A DNA stretch of 64,000 nucleotides from LMUY01 sp965199105 (GCA_965199105.1 CBDAQO010000002.1:2790001-2854000); one strand, 5' to 3'. Counted from the stretch's first letter, positions 1 through 8,514 are shown. Notes: generated from the letters alone by a model not told the origin. Numbers and translations are program-made.

Positions 1-454
1 GGACACAGGCGTCCAGCACCACCATCGCCGCGAGCTCACCCCCGGAGAGCACGTAGTCGCCGATGCTCAGCTCCTCGGCGGCGTGCGCCTCGATCACCCG
101 CTGGTCGATCCCCTCGTAGCGCCCGCACAGCAGGATCAGGCCCGGCCCACCCGCCAGCCGCGCCGCGTCGGCCTGCTGGAACGGGCGGCCCCGCGGCGTG
201 AGGTAGACCAGCGGCCGTCCGTCCGCCACGGCGCCGATGGCGGCATCCACCACGTCCGGCCGCAACACCATGCCGGCTCCGCCACCAAACGGCGTGTCGT
301 CCACGCTGCGGTGCCGGCCGCGACCAGCCTCGCGGATGTCGTGCGTGCCAAGCTCCCAAACGCCCCGCTGCAGCGCGCGCCCGGCCAGGGCACCGCCCAA
401 CGGCCCGGGGAACATGTCCGCAAACAAGGTCAGCACGGTAGCCCGCCAGGTCAC
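1..454 (-). CDS. trmD: tRNA (guanine-37-N1)-methyltransferase TrmD, partial at left edge
   Basis: TrmD methylates N1 of G37 in tRNAs that read CNN and CGG codons, preventing +1 frameshifting; it is a SPOUT-fold cytosolic enzyme. The N-terminal 151 codons are visible. They begin with a GTG codon and MTWRATVLTLFADMFPG, continue through the PFGGGAGMVLRP segment typical of TrmD, and reach LLCGRYEGIDQRV and SIGDYVLSGGELAA, which form the SAM-binding trefoil knot. The GTG start overlaps the rimM stop as GTGA, so translation is probably coupled. It is the last visible gene of an ffh-rpsP-rimM-trmD run; rplS usually follows but lies outside the window. The C-terminal domain is cut off by the window edge. 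Confidence 0.95.
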   Translation of the reverse strand, partial: MTWRATVLTLFADMFPGPLGGALAGRALQRGVWELGTHDIREAGRGRHRSVDDTPFGGGAGMVLRPDVVDAAIGAVADGRPLVYLTPRGRPFQQADAARLAGGPGLILLCGRYEGIDQRVIEAHAAEELSIGDYVLSGGELAAMVVLDACV

Positions 455-1023
455 CCTGCGACACTCCGCCCCATGTCGGCGTCATCCGCCCGTCCGGCGG
501 CGGGCGACCCGGCATCGGGCAGGGGGCTCTCGCGCACCTCCACCTCCGTCGGCCGCACCACCACCAGCCGACCCGCCGCCAAATCCACGTCCGGCACGCA
601 AGCCCGGGTGAACGGCACCAGCAGCGCCCCAATCTCAAGGCTCGCCCCGGCGCCATAGTCATGCACGGCGCTCACCTCGCCCAGCTCCTCGCCGCTGGCC
701 GCCACCGCGCGCAGCCCCACCAGGTCGGCCAGGTAGAACTCGTCGTCCGCAGCCACGGGCAACTGCTCCCGCGCGACGTAGAGCTTGGTGTTGACGAGCT
801 TTTCCGCCGCCGTCCGGTCCTCGACCAGCCGGCCAGCACCGTCCCGCAGCGCCGCCACACCCTCGCCGCGCCACTCCACCGTCCAGCCCGCTCCACGCTG
901 GTCGATCAAGGCGCCATAGGCGGTGAGGTCGGCTGGGTCGGCGGTGTAGCTGTGCACGCGCACCAGCCCGCGCACGCCATGCGGCCGCCCCACCACCCCA
1001 ACCAAGATGCGGCCTGCTGCCAC
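451..1023 (-). CDS. rimM: 16S rRNA processing protein RimM
   Basis: RimM assists maturation of the 3' domain of 16S rRNA and binds ribosomal protein S19 during 30S assembly. The 190-residue product starts ILVGVVGRPHGVRGLVRVHS, the conserved N-terminal RimM strand-turn, and has the PRC-barrel half later with EFYLADLVGLRA and VHDYGAGASLEI, where family members carry YxxDLxG and a similar aromatic strand. The start codon is GTG and lies directly next to the rpsP TAA with no spacer. The stop overlaps trmD. The order rpsP-rimM-trmD is conserved widely in bacteria, which supports the call. Confidence 0.95.
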   Translation of the reverse strand: MAAGRILVGVVGRPHGVRGLVRVHSYTADPADLTAYGALIDQRGAGWTVEWRGEGVAALRDGAGRLVEDRTAAEKLVNTKLYVAREQLPVAADDEFYLADLVGLRAVAASGEELGEVSAVHDYGAGASLEIGALLVPFTRACVPDVDLAAGRLVVVRPTEVEVRESPLPDAGSPAAGRADDADMGRSVAG

Positions 1024-1359
1024 TTACCCTGCGGCCGCTTCCTTAGCCCGTTCCTGCGCCTTCTTCTTCGGCGCAGACTGCACAGGCTGCTCGCGATAGG
1101 CCGGCATCGGCGCCAACCCGGCCCGCCCGAGGAACCGCGCAACGCGCTCCGTCGGCAGCGCTCCCTCGCCCAGCCAATGGGTGATCCGCGCATCCTGCAG
1201 GCGGATGCGCTCGGCATGGTCGGCCGGCAGCATCGGGTTGTAGCTGCCCAGCTTCTCGATGAAGCGGCCATCCCGCGGCGAGCGGCTATCGGCCACCACG
1301 ATGTGATAATACGGGCGCTTCTTGGCCCCCGCACGAGCAAGACGGATCTTCAAACCCAA
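1024..1359 (-). CDS. rpsP: 30S ribosomal protein S16
   Basis: A 111-residue S16 of the small ribosomal subunit. The N-terminus reads MGLKIRLARAGAKKRPYYHI followed by VVADSRSPRDGRFIEKLGSYNP, both signatures of the family. Core S16 proteins have about 80 to 90 residues; the extra C-terminus here is rich in Lys, Ala and Glu (KKKAQERAKEAAAG), a common alphaproteobacterial tail. It is the second gene of the ffh-rpsP-rimM-trmD operon, with about 30 bases between it and the ffh stop. Confidence 0.97.
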   Translation of the reverse strand: MGLKIRLARAGAKKRPYYHIVVADSRSPRDGRFIEKLGSYNPMLPADHAERIRLQDARITHWLGEGALPTERVARFLGRAGLAPMPAYREQPVQSAPKKKAQERAKEAAAG

Positions 1360-1389
1360 AGCGTTACGCTCCTCTGTTCACGTGTAAGC

Positions 1390-2781
1390 TCAATAGGGCC
1401 GACGGCCGCCCGGCGCATTGCCGCGCATGCTCTTGGGCATGATCGCCCCCAACCCATGCCGCATCAGGCCCTTCTGGCCCAACTTGCGCATCTTCTTCAT
1501 CATCTCCGACATGTCGTCGAACTGCTTCAGCAGCTTGTTCACGTCCTGCACCGTCGTGCCCGACCCGGCGGCGATCCGCTTCTTCCGGCTCGCCTTGATG
1601 ATTTCCGGCGTGCGCCGCTCCTTCATCGTCATCGACGAGATCATCGCCGCCTGCCGCGCCAACACGCTCTTGTCGACGTTGGCGTTCTCCAGCGCCTCCT
1701 TGGCCTGGCCCATGCCCGGTAGCATCCCAACGATCGACGAGATCGATCCCATTTTGGTGATCTGCTTGAGCTGCTTGGCATAGTCGTCGAGGTCGAACTT
1801 GCCCGCCATCATCTTGGCAGCAAGCTTCTCGGCCTCCTCCTCGTCGACGGTCTCGGCGGCCTTTTCGACCAGCCCAACGATGTCGCCCATGCCCAGGATG
1901 CGGCCGGCCACGCGCTCGGGGTGGAACTCCTCCAGCGCGTCGATCTTCTCGCCCGTCCCGGTGAGCTTGATCGGCGCCCCCGTGATCGCGCGCATCGACA
2001 GCGCCGCACCGCCGCGCGCATCGCCATCCATCCGCGTCATCACGATGCCGGTGATGCCCAGCGCCTCGTTGAACGCCCGCGCCGTGTTGACCGCGTCCTG
2101 CCCGGTCATCGCGTCCACCACCAGCAGCGTCTCCGCCGGCTGGGTCTCGGCCCGGATCGCCTTCACCTCGTCCATCAGCGCCGCGTCGATGGAAAGCCGG
2201 CCCGCCGTGTCCAGGATCACCACGTCGTAGACTTCCCGGCGGCCCACCTCCACCGCGCGGCGGGCGATCTCCACCGGCGTCTGCCCCGCCACGATGGGCA
2301 GGCTCGCCACCCCGGCGCGCTGTGCCAATTGCTGCAACTGGAGCTGGGCCGCCGGCCGCTGCGTGTCCAGCGAGGCCAGCAACACCCGCCGCTTCTCGCG
2401 CTGGGTCAGCCGCAGCGCGATCTTGCCCGCCGTCGTGGTCTTGCCCGAGCCTTGCAGGCCGACCATCAGGATCGGCACCGGCGCCGCCGCCTGCAGGTTG
2501 AGCGGAACGGCGCCAGCGCCTCCCAGCGCCTCCACCATGGCGTCGTTCACCGCCTTGATCACCTGCTGACCCGGCGCCACGCTGTCCAGCACCTCGATGC
2601 TGGTCGCCTGCTCGCGCACCTTGGCGATGAAGTCCTTCACCACCGGAAGCGCCACGTCCGCCTCCAGCAACGCCACGCGCACCTCGCGCAGCGCCTCGGC
2701 GATGTCGATTTCGGACAACCGGCCGCGCTTGCGCAGCCCGTCGAAAACCCCATTCAACTTGCCCGACAGCGTGTCGAACAT
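1390..2781 (-). CDS. ffh: Signal recognition particle GTPase Ffh
   Basis: Ffh binds 4.5S RNA and signal peptides of nascent membrane proteins and, with FtsY, delivers ribosomes to the Sec translocon. I start at the ATG giving MFDTLSGKLNGVFDGLRKRG, the standard Ffh N-terminus; the frame stays open 65 codons further upstream but that part has no Ffh similarity. The product has 463 residues: N domain to about 90, G domain with P-loop GLQGSGKTTTAGK (108-120), DTAGRLSID, and TRMDGDARGGAAL, then a Met-rich M domain with GMLPGMGQ and MKKMRKLGQKG. Length and order are normal for the family. It heads the rpsP operon. Confidence 0.96.
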   Translation of the reverse strand: MFDTLSGKLNGVFDGLRKRGRLSEIDIAEALREVRVALLEADVALPVVKDFIAKVREQATSIEVLDSVAPGQQVIKAVNDAMVEALGGAGAVPLNLQAAAPVPILMVGLQGSGKTTTAGKIALRLTQREKRRVLLASLDTQRPAAQLQLQQLAQRAGVASLPIVAGQTPVEIARRAVEVGRREVYDVVILDTAGRLSIDAALMDEVKAIRAETQPAETLLVVDAMTGQDAVNTARAFNEALGITGIVMTRMDGDARGGAALSMRAITGAPIKLTGTGEKIDALEEFHPERVAGRILGMGDIVGLVEKAAETVDEEEAEKLAAKMMAGKFDLDDYAKQLKQITKMGSISSIVGMLPGMGQAKEALENANVDKSVLARQAAMISSMTMKERRTPEIIKASRKKRIAAGSGTTVQDVNKLLKQFDDMSEMMKKMRKLGQKGLMRHGLGAIMPKSMRGNAPGGRRPY

Positions 2782-2977
2782 CGCAGCGTGCTCCACAACG
2801 ACAAACGCGCCGCTGCGCGATGATCGCGGAGCGGCGGTGCCCTCAGTCGGGCGGCAGTGCCTCGGCACTCGGGAGCGCGGTATGGGGGAAGCCGGCACCG
2901 CCGTCAAGATTGCGCCGCCGGCTGCATCGCTGTATCGCCGCAGCTCGTCCATCCCCCTCCGCCCGGGTGACTGCACA

Positions 2978-3250
2978 ATGCGCCGCGTCTTCCTGCTTGC
3001 CCTTGCAGCCCTGAGCTTGCTGGCCGTCGCCGTTCCAGGTCACGCCCAGATCACCACCGACCAGCTCAACAAGCTCTCGCTGGAAGCGCTGACCGCTCCG
3101 CCGCCGCGCGCCATAGCGCCCCGGCGCGCTTCAGTCCGGGGCCACCGGGTCGTCGCGCGCCACTTCGGGCATCACCCGGCGCGCGTCAGGTCAGCCGCCC
3201 ACATCACCCACGCCACGCCGCGACACCGGCAGATCGCCCGCCGTTCCTAA
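2978..3250 (+). CDS. Short predicted secreted protein, unknown
   Basis: A 90-codon frame divergent from ffh. The first 23 residues (MRRVFLLALAALSLLAVAVPGHA) form a convincing Sec signal peptide with an AxA-like cleavage site at PGHA. The next 20 residues (QITTDQLNKLSLEALTAPPP) look like real protein, but after that the sequence turns into Arg/His-rich text typical of out-of-frame translation of G+C-rich DNA. It may be a genuine small secreted protein, or the 5' end of a longer gene broken by a frameshift near 3110. I do not recognise a family. Confidence 0.35.
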   Translation: MRRVFLLALAALSLLAVAVPGHAQITTDQLNKLSLEALTAPPPRAIAPRRASVRGHRVVARHFGHHPARVRSAAHITHATPRHRQIARRS

Positions 3251-3259
3251 CCCACAGGC

Positions 3260-3835
3260 GTGCAATTCCTCACCGATTTCGCCGATGAAGCCGTCATGCT
3301 GCCAGTCTTTGCCCTGGTGGCACTCGGCCTAGCGATCTCCGGCTGGTATCGCGGCCTGGTCGCTTGGCTGCTGGCCATCGGCGGCGCCCTCGCCACCATC
3401 GCGCTGCTGAAATACGTGTTCTACGCCTGCCACAACCTGCTCGGCGCGAGCGGCATCCACAGCCCTAGCGGCCACACCGGCGCCACCGCGGCCATCTACG
3501 GCGGCGGACTGTTACTGCTGCTGCGCGGCCGCGTCCGCACTGCCTGGCTGGTCGCCATCCCCGTGCTGCTGGCGCTGGTCATCGGCTTCAGCCGCGTCGA
3601 AGTCGGCGCCCATGTCCCCATCGAGTCGGTCGTGGGCGGCGCGGTGGGGCTGCTCGGGGCGGCGTTGCTGGTGGCGCTTGCCGGCCCCAGGCCCTCGTTG
3701 CGCGCCTGGCCCATCGCGCTCGCCTGCTTGCTCACCATCACCCTCGTCCACGGCGCGCGCTTCAACGCCGAAGCGCTGGTGCACCATTTCGCCCCCTTCA
3801 CCTGGCTGCCGCTGCCTGCCGTCTGCCGCGTATGA
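3260..3835 (+). CDS. PAP2-family membrane phosphatase
   Basis: A 191-residue integral membrane protein with about five hydrophobic segments and the PAP2 phosphatase motifs SPSGHTG (68-74) and SRVEVGAHVPIE (111-122). In the family the last motif reads SRx5HxxxD; here the final residue is Glu122. The first motif (KxxxxxxRP) is not obvious. Homologues remove phosphate from lipid phosphates such as undecaprenyl diphosphate or phosphatidate on the outer face of the inner membrane. The start codon is GTG. Its 3' end overlaps the oppositely oriented membrane-protein gene by about 38 bases. Undecaprenyl-pyrophosphate recycling would suit the neighbouring glycan cluster, but the substrate is an inference. 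Confidence 0.75.
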   Translation: MQFLTDFADEAVMLPVFALVALGLAISGWYRGLVAWLLAIGGALATIALLKYVFYACHNLLGASGIHSPSGHTGATAAIYGGGLLLLLRGRVRTAWLVAIPVLLALVIGFSRVEVGAHVPIESVVGGAVGLLGAALLVALAGPRPSLRAWPIALACLLTITLVHGARFNAEALVHHFAPFTWLPLPAVCRV

Positions 3836-4856
3836 CCTGAACCTGCCACAGCAGCAGCCCGATTACGCCCACCGCCAACTCCCGCAGCCGCTTCACCAGC
3901 GACAGCGACAGGCCTAGCTCCTGCGGCAACCCGGCCGCCATCGCGGCAAGCGCAAACCCGGTCTCCTGCACTACCAAGGCGCCCGGAATGGCGAACCCGG
4001 CACTGCGGGCAGCCATGCCAAGGCTCTCCACCACCAGCGCCCCCGCCACGCCCACATCGCAGCCCAGGCTGTGCAGCACCGCCCAGCTCTCGATCGCGCC
4101 CAGCAGCCAAGCCGCCAGGTGCAGTCCCGCACCCCACAGCACCGCTCGAGGCCGGTGGTAGATCGCCTCCGTGGCACCCTCCAACCCGGTCAGCGCTGCC
4201 GCGGCCGGCCAACGCGCGGCAATCCGCCGGCCAAGCGCCTCGACCACGCGCAACAGGCCGAGCCGCTGGGCGGCAAACAGCCCGAACACCGACAGCGCGA
4301 TCAGCGCCGTCGCCCCCAACCAGCCGCGCCAACCCGCCGCGTTGGACACCGCCGCAAGCGTGGCCAAACCCATCAGCAGAAAGGCCAGTTGGGCGAGGAA
4401 CTCCAGCGTGAGGTCGACCACGACGCTCGCTGCCGCCGTGGCCAACGGCGGCCCGCGGCGGGCAAGCAACTGCGCACCCACCGCCTCACCGCCCACCTGC
4501 GCCACCGGCAACAGCGAGTCGATTCCCTCGCGCACCACGCGCAGCGAGAACAGCCCTCCCGCCCGTGACCCCGCCGGCAGCAACCCGCGCCAAGCTCGCG
4601 CCGACACCCAGAGCTGGACCAGGTTGAGCGCCACCAGCCCCGGCAACAGCCAGAGCGCGTGCACGGTTTCGCCGCCGACGCGGGCGACGCTGCGCCAGGC
4701 CGACACCACCGCCCAAGCCGCACATACAGCCACCACAACGCCCAGGGTTAGACCGAAACGACGTGTCCGGGTCAGGCTGGTTCCTCGCCGACCCGCAACC
4801 GCCAGTCCTGCAGCACGTCGGCCAGGGTCTGCCGCCACGGGATCACCGGCGCCCAC
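3798..4856 (-). CDS. LPG-synthase-TM / UPF0104-family flippase-like membrane protein
   Basis: About 350 residues with eight or so hydrophobic segments and features of the lysylphosphatidylglycerol-synthase transmembrane family (also HpnL and AglD-type UPF0104 proteins): LPVAQVGGEAVGAQLL, DLTLEFLAQLAF, and a late ARSAGFAIPGALVVQETGFA. Members flip or help synthesise lipid-linked molecules in the inner membrane. It sits downstream of rmd in the glycan cluster, so a role with lipid-linked sugar or hopanoid is plausible. The start is unclear: the GTG/ATG-type start at 4856 would overlap rmd by 85 bases, a CTG at 4775 overlaps the rmd TGA as CTGA, and GTG codons lie at 4736 and 4733 inside the first membrane segment. 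Confidence 0.75.
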   Translation of the reverse strand: MGAGDPVAADPGRRAAGLAVAGRRGTSLTRTRRFGLTLGVVVAVCAAWAVVSAWRSVARVGGETVHALWLLPGLVALNLVQLWVSARAWRGLLPAGSRAGGLFSLRVVREGIDSLLPVAQVGGEAVGAQLLARRGPPLATAAASVVVDLTLEFLAQLAFLLMGLATLAAVSNAAGWRGWLGATALIALSVFGLFAAQRLGLLRVVEALGRRIAARWPAAAALTGLEGATEAIYHRPRAVLWGAGLHLAAWLLGAIESWAVLHSLGCDVGVAGALVVESLGMAARSAGFAIPGALVVQETGFALAAMAAGLPQELGLSLSLVKRLRELAVGVIGLLLWQVQVIRGRRQAAAAR

Positions 4857-5710
4857 CCCAGCAGCTCGGCCGCCCGCCCCGGGTTGCCCACCGCCCGCGT
4901 GATCTCAGACGGCCGCAGCCGCTCCGTGTCCACCTCGAGCCGCACCTCCACCCGCGCCTGCTCCAGCAGGGCACTCAGCACCTCCTCGATGCAGCGTCCC
5001 TGCCCAGAGGCGATGTTCAGCACGGTGCCGGAGCCGATCCGCTCCGCCCGGCGCAAGCAGGCGACATAGGCCGCACAAACGTCCCGCACGTCCAAGAAGT
5101 CCCGGATCGGGTCCAGCGCCCCCACCCGCAGCACCGCCGGCTGCAACCCGGCGGCCACCCGCGCGATCTGCCGCGCGAACGCCGCCACCACGAACGCGGC
5201 GGACTGGCCCGGCCCAGTGTGGTTGAACGGCCGCGCGCGGATGATGCGCAGCCGATCGTCGGACGCCATCGCACCCAGTGCGAGGTCGGCCGCCGCCTTG
5301 GTCGCGCCATACACGTTCATCGGGTTCAGCGCCGCGCTCTCATCGAGCGGCACTCCCGCGGCAAACGAGCGGCCATACGCGTCCGCCGTCGAGGTGAACA
5401 GCAGCGTGCAACCCGGCGCCCGCGCCGCCAGCGCTTCGGCCAGGCGCAGCGTCCCGTGCAGGTTCACGTCCCACGCCACCGCCGGGTCAGCCTGCGCCGC
5501 CGGCACCGCGGACACGGCGGCGAGGTGGATGCACGCATCCGGCCGCACCATGCCGACCTGCTCGGCCATCGCCGGGCCATCCAGCAGGTCGAAGGTCGCC
5601 GCCGTGATGCTGCTGTCGGGAAACTCGGCATGCAGCATCGGCATCAGGTGGTGGCCGACAAAGCCGGCAACCCCCGTCACAAGCAGGCGGCGAGGGGCCG
5701 CCCCGGCCAT
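4772..5710 (-). CDS. rmd: GDP-6-deoxy-D-mannose reductase (NAD-dependent epimerase/dehydratase fold)
   Basis: A 312-residue extended short-chain dehydrogenase. The N-terminal GVAGFVGHHL is the glycine-rich NAD(P)-binding turn; STADAYG and YGATK supply the catalytic Ser/Thr-Tyr-Lys set; RPFNHTGPGQ is characteristic of GDP-4-keto-6-deoxymannose reductases. The enzyme would reduce the Gmd product to GDP-D-rhamnose in the cytosol. Its ATG overlaps the gmd stop (TGATG), so both are co-translated, which is the usual gmd-rmd pairing for D-rhamnose. A related 4-reductase or epimerase specificity cannot be excluded from sequence alone. Confidence 0.85.
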   Translation of the reverse strand: MAGAAPRRLLVTGVAGFVGHHLMPMLHAEFPDSSITAATFDLLDGPAMAEQVGMVRPDACIHLAAVSAVPAAQADPAVAWDVNLHGTLRLAEALAARAPGCTLLFTSTADAYGRSFAAGVPLDESAALNPMNVYGATKAAADLALGAMASDDRLRIIRARPFNHTGPGQSAAFVVAAFARQIARVAAGLQPAVLRVGALDPIRDFLDVRDVCAAYVACLRRAERIGSGTVLNIASGQGRCIEEVLSALLEQARVEVRLEVDTERLRPSEITRAVGNPGRAAELLGWAPVIPWRQTLADVLQDWRLRVGEEPA

Positions 5711-6693
5711 CAGGCCGCCATGCGCGCGCGATGCCGGGCCAGGTCGGCCTCCACCATCTCGGCCACCATCGCCTCGAGCGACGTCTCCGGCCGCCAGCCC
5801 AACGCCTGCTCCGCCTTGCTGGCGTCGCCGAGCAGCACGTCCACCTCCGCCGGGCGCATCAGGTCGGCCCGGGTCGTCACGTGCTCATCGGCCACCAGCC
5901 CGGCATGCTCGAACGCGATGCGGCAGAGCTCGCGGATGGACGTGGTCCGCCCGGTCGCAATCACGTAGTCGTCCGGCCGGTCCTGCTGCATCATCAACCA
6001 CATCGCCCGCACATAATCGCGCGCATGGCCCCAATCCCGGGTCGCGTTCAGGTTGCCCAGCGACAACTCCTTGGCCAAGCCGAGCTTGATCCGCGCCACC
6101 CCGTCCGTCACCTTGCGCGTCACGAACTCGATGCCGCGCAACGGGCTCTCGTGGTTGAACAAGATCCCGCTGCTGGCATGCATGCCGAAGCTCTCGCGGT
6201 AGTTCACCGTCATCCAGTGTGCATAGAGCTTGGCCGCAGCATACGGCGAACGCGGATAGAACGGCGTGCGCTCGTTCTGCCGCGGCTCCTGGATCAGGCC
6301 GAACATCTCCGAGGAGCTTGCCTGGTAGAACCGCGCCTCCGGCCGCACCAGCCGCACCGCCTCCAGCACGTTGGCCGCGCCCACCCCGGTCACGTTTCCG
6401 GTCAGCAACGGCTGCTGCCAGGACGCCGCGACGAAGGACTGCGCCGCCAAATTATACACCTCGTCCGGCTTGTGCACCGTCAGCACCCGGATCAGGCTCG
6501 ACAGGTCGGTCAGGTTGCCGTCCACCAGCTCCACCTCGTGCAGGATGCCCAGCCAGCGCAGCCGCTCGCCGATGACGTCCGACGAGGCAGAGCGGCGCAT
6601 CAGCCCGACCACCTTGTAACCCTTCTCCAGCAGAAGCTGAGACAGGTAGGCGCCGTCCTGGCCGGTGACGCCCGTGATCAGTGCTGTCGGCAT
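5710..6693 (-). CDS. gmd: GDP-mannose 4,6-dehydratase
   Basis: Gmd converts GDP-D-mannose to GDP-4-keto-6-deoxy-D-mannose, the branch point to GDP-rhamnose, GDP-fucose and GDP-perosamine. The product (327 residues) has TGVTGQDGAYLSQLLLEKGY at the N-terminus, SSSEMFG, YPRSPYAAAK with the catalytic Tyr-Lys, and NHESPLRGIEFVTRKV, all close to the family consensus. I chose the ATG at 6693 because GGGGA lies about seven bases upstream; an in-frame GTG at 6705 would add four residues. It is the source of substrate for both rmd downstream and the Fcl-like gene upstream. Confidence 0.95.
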   Translation of the reverse strand: MPTALITGVTGQDGAYLSQLLLEKGYKVVGLMRRSASSDVIGERLRWLGILHEVELVDGNLTDLSSLIRVLTVHKPDEVYNLAAQSFVAASWQQPLLTGNVTGVGAANVLEAVRLVRPEARFYQASSSEMFGLIQEPRQNERTPFYPRSPYAAAKLYAHWMTVNYRESFGMHASSGILFNHESPLRGIEFVTRKVTDGVARIKLGLAKELSLGNLNATRDWGHARDYVRAMWLMMQQDRPDDYVIATGRTTSIRELCRIAFEHAGLVADEHVTTRADLMRPAEVDVLLGDASKAEQALGWRPETSLEAMVAEMVEADLARHRARMAA

Positions 6694-6790
6694 TCGAGTC
6701 CCCACACGTCAAATGCCAGCCGGGTTAGACGAGCCGGGGTGACAAATCCAGCCTACGACCGTGGCCGCTGCCGCAGCATGGCCACAGCCG

Positions 6791-7564
6791 TCAAAACCTG
6801 AACAATACGCCGGCATACGACCCTGGCGACTTCAAGTACACGTCCTGGCTGACAAAATACTCGGCCGAACGCGCCCCGAGCGACAGCCCCATCTGCCGCA
6901 TCCCCTCCACGCTGTAATGCGTGATGTGCACGTCGTTGTCGTAGAACACGTCCGGCGGTGAGCCAGCCGGGTTGCTGCTCGCGGTCCATAAATAGGTCCA
7001 GTCCCGCCGTTCCACGAACGGCACACTGAGATAAATCAGCCCGTCCGGGTTGAGCCGGTCCCGCATCAGGCTGAACAAGTCGCGCGGCTGCTCGAGATGC
7101 TCGAACACCATGATGGAGGCAATCAGGTCGTAGGTGCTGGCGTGACTGGCGTCGAACCGGCCCAGCACCACGTCGAGCTGCTGCCGCGGCCCCTTCGCGA
7201 AGTCGTGGCAATAGGGGTTCACCTCGAAGCCCAACCCGACCCGGCCGTAATCCCGCACCGACCGCAGCAGCCATCCGAGCCCATGCCCCACCTCGCACAC
7301 GCTTTGCACATGCGGCGCCCGCGTGATCAGCTCGAGGAACAGTTGGCTCTGGTTGGCGGCATGGATCTGGGTGTCGTTGACCAGGAAGTCGTAGTCCAGC
7401 TTCTGCTGCTCGTCCGTCTCCTGGTAGCCCGACGGGTTGAAGAACGAGCGGCACTCCAGGCACACGAACTGCGGGATCGCCGCCCCGGTGCGCCGCCCGC
7501 GCGTATCCTGCACAAAGATCGTGTAGCGCGAGGCACAGGCCGGGCAGGGGCGGGTGTCGCGCAT
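6791..7564 (-). CDS. SAM-dependent methyltransferase with N-terminal zinc-ribbon
   Basis: A 257-residue protein beginning MRDTRPCPACASRY. Two CxxC pairs (CPAC near residue 7 and CLEC near 35) form a likely zinc-binding N-terminal ribbon, followed by a class I methyltransferase: EVGHGLGWLL is the SAM-binding loop, LGFEVNPYC the acidic strand end, and FEHLEQPRDLF the post-III region. Its layout recalls sugar C- or O-methyltransferases found in deoxysugar and exopolysaccharide clusters. It lies two bases after the Fcl-like gene and before gmd, so a methyl group on a nucleotide deoxysugar or on the glycan is likely; the actual acceptor is unknown. Confidence 0.8.
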   Translation of the reverse strand: MRDTRPCPACASRYTIFVQDTRGRRTGAAIPQFVCLECRSFFNPSGYQETDEQQKLDYDFLVNDTQIHAANQSQLFLELITRAPHVQSVCEVGHGLGWLLRSVRDYGRVGLGFEVNPYCHDFAKGPRQQLDVVLGRFDASHASTYDLIASIMVFEHLEQPRDLFSLMRDRLNPDGLIYLSVPFVERRDWTYLWTASSNPAGSPPDVFYDNDVHITHYSVEGMRQMGLSLGARSAEYFVSQDVYLKSPGSYAGVLFRF

Positions 7565-7566
7565 CG

Positions 7567-8514
7567 CTACCGCCGCGCCCCCGCGCGATGCGCCTGCAAC
7601 CATTGGAACGTCTGGCGCAGCGCGTCGGGCAGGCTGGACGCCGGCGCGAACTCCAGCGTCTGCAGCCGCGACATGTCGTAGGCGCGCAGCATCTGCCCAT
7701 CGGGCTTGCTGCGGTCCCACAACACCGGCCCGGTGAACCCGGTCACGTCCACCAGCACGCCGACCAACTCGGCAATCGAGACCGTCGTGCCGGTGGCCAG
7801 GTTGATCGCCCCGGTCATCCGCTCGCCCGCCAGCCGGATCGCCCGCGCCGCGTCGGCGGCAAACAGGAAGTCCCGCCGCGGGGTGCCGCTGCCCCAGATC
7901 TCCACCGCACCGCCGCACCGCACCGCACGCTCGAACTTGGACAGCAGCGAGGGGATGACGTGGCCGTTGAACTCGTCGAACCGGTCGTGCGGGCCGAACA
8001 TGTTGGTGGCGATCAGGAAGCAGTAGTCCAGGCCATATTGGTCGTGGCAGGCCTCCAGATGCGCCAACATCGCCCGTTTGGCGTGGGCATAGGCCGCCTC
8101 GGACCCATGCGGCGCCCCGAGCCAGACGTCCTCCTCCCGCATCGGCAACGCCACCAGGTCGGAGTAGACCGCCGCCGACCCCATCGCCACGACCTTGCGC
8201 GCGCCAGCCAGCCGCGCCGCGTCGACCACGTTTGTGTTGATGCGGATGTTGTCGAGGTAGACCTCGGCGCGCGCCCGCAGGTTACCCATGATGCCATGCA
8301 CGCGGGCGGCGAGGTGGTAGACCACGTCCGGCTTGGCCGCGCCGATCACCGCCTCCGCCTGCGCCGGGTCGCGCAGGTCGGCCTCCTCCCGGCCCAGGCG
8401 CAACACGGTGGCATAGCCGGCCGCCCGCAGCTCCTGCTCCACCGCCCGGCCGACCATTCCGGTGCCGCCGGTGATGACGACGCGGTCCGCAGCCAATCCC
8501 TCGTCTCTCCCCAT
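7567..8514 (-). CDS. GDP-L-fucose synthase-like SDR lacking the epimerase cysteine
   Basis: A 315-residue homologue of Fcl/WcaG: TGGTGMVGRAV nucleotide loop, RVHGIMGN, YAHAK (Tyr142-Lys146), TNMFGPHDRFD, GHVIPSLL, WGSGTPRRDFL and DRSKPDGQMLR follow the fucose synthase pattern along the whole length. In Fcl the sequence GSSCIY carries the cysteine used for epimerisation; here it is GSAAVYS (112-118), so that Cys is Ala, while the partner His (His185 in GHVIP) is kept. It may act only as a reductase, or on another 4-keto sugar. I start at ATG 8514, preceded by AAGGTGG; a TTG 15 bases upstream is possible. Confidence 0.85.
   Translation of the reverse strand: MGRDEGLAADRVVITGGTGMVGRAVEQELRAAGYATVLRLGREEADLRDPAQAEAVIGAAKPDVVYHLAARVHGIMGNLRARAEVYLDNIRINTNVVDAARLAGARKVVAMGSAAVYSDLVALPMREEDVWLGAPHGSEAAYAHAKRAMLAHLEACHDQYGLDYCFLIATNMFGPHDRFDEFNGHVIPSLLSKFERAVRCGGAVEIWGSGTPRRDFLFAADAARAIRLAGERMTGAINLATGTTVSIAELVGVLVDVTGFTGPVLWDRSKPDGQMLRAYDMSRLQTLEFAPASSLPDALRQTFQWLQAHRAGARR

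Noticed and set aside
2782..2976. Upstream extension of ffh by 65 codons
   Set aside because: The Ffh family begins at MFDTLSGKLN; the extension has no similarity and would cover the divergent promoter.
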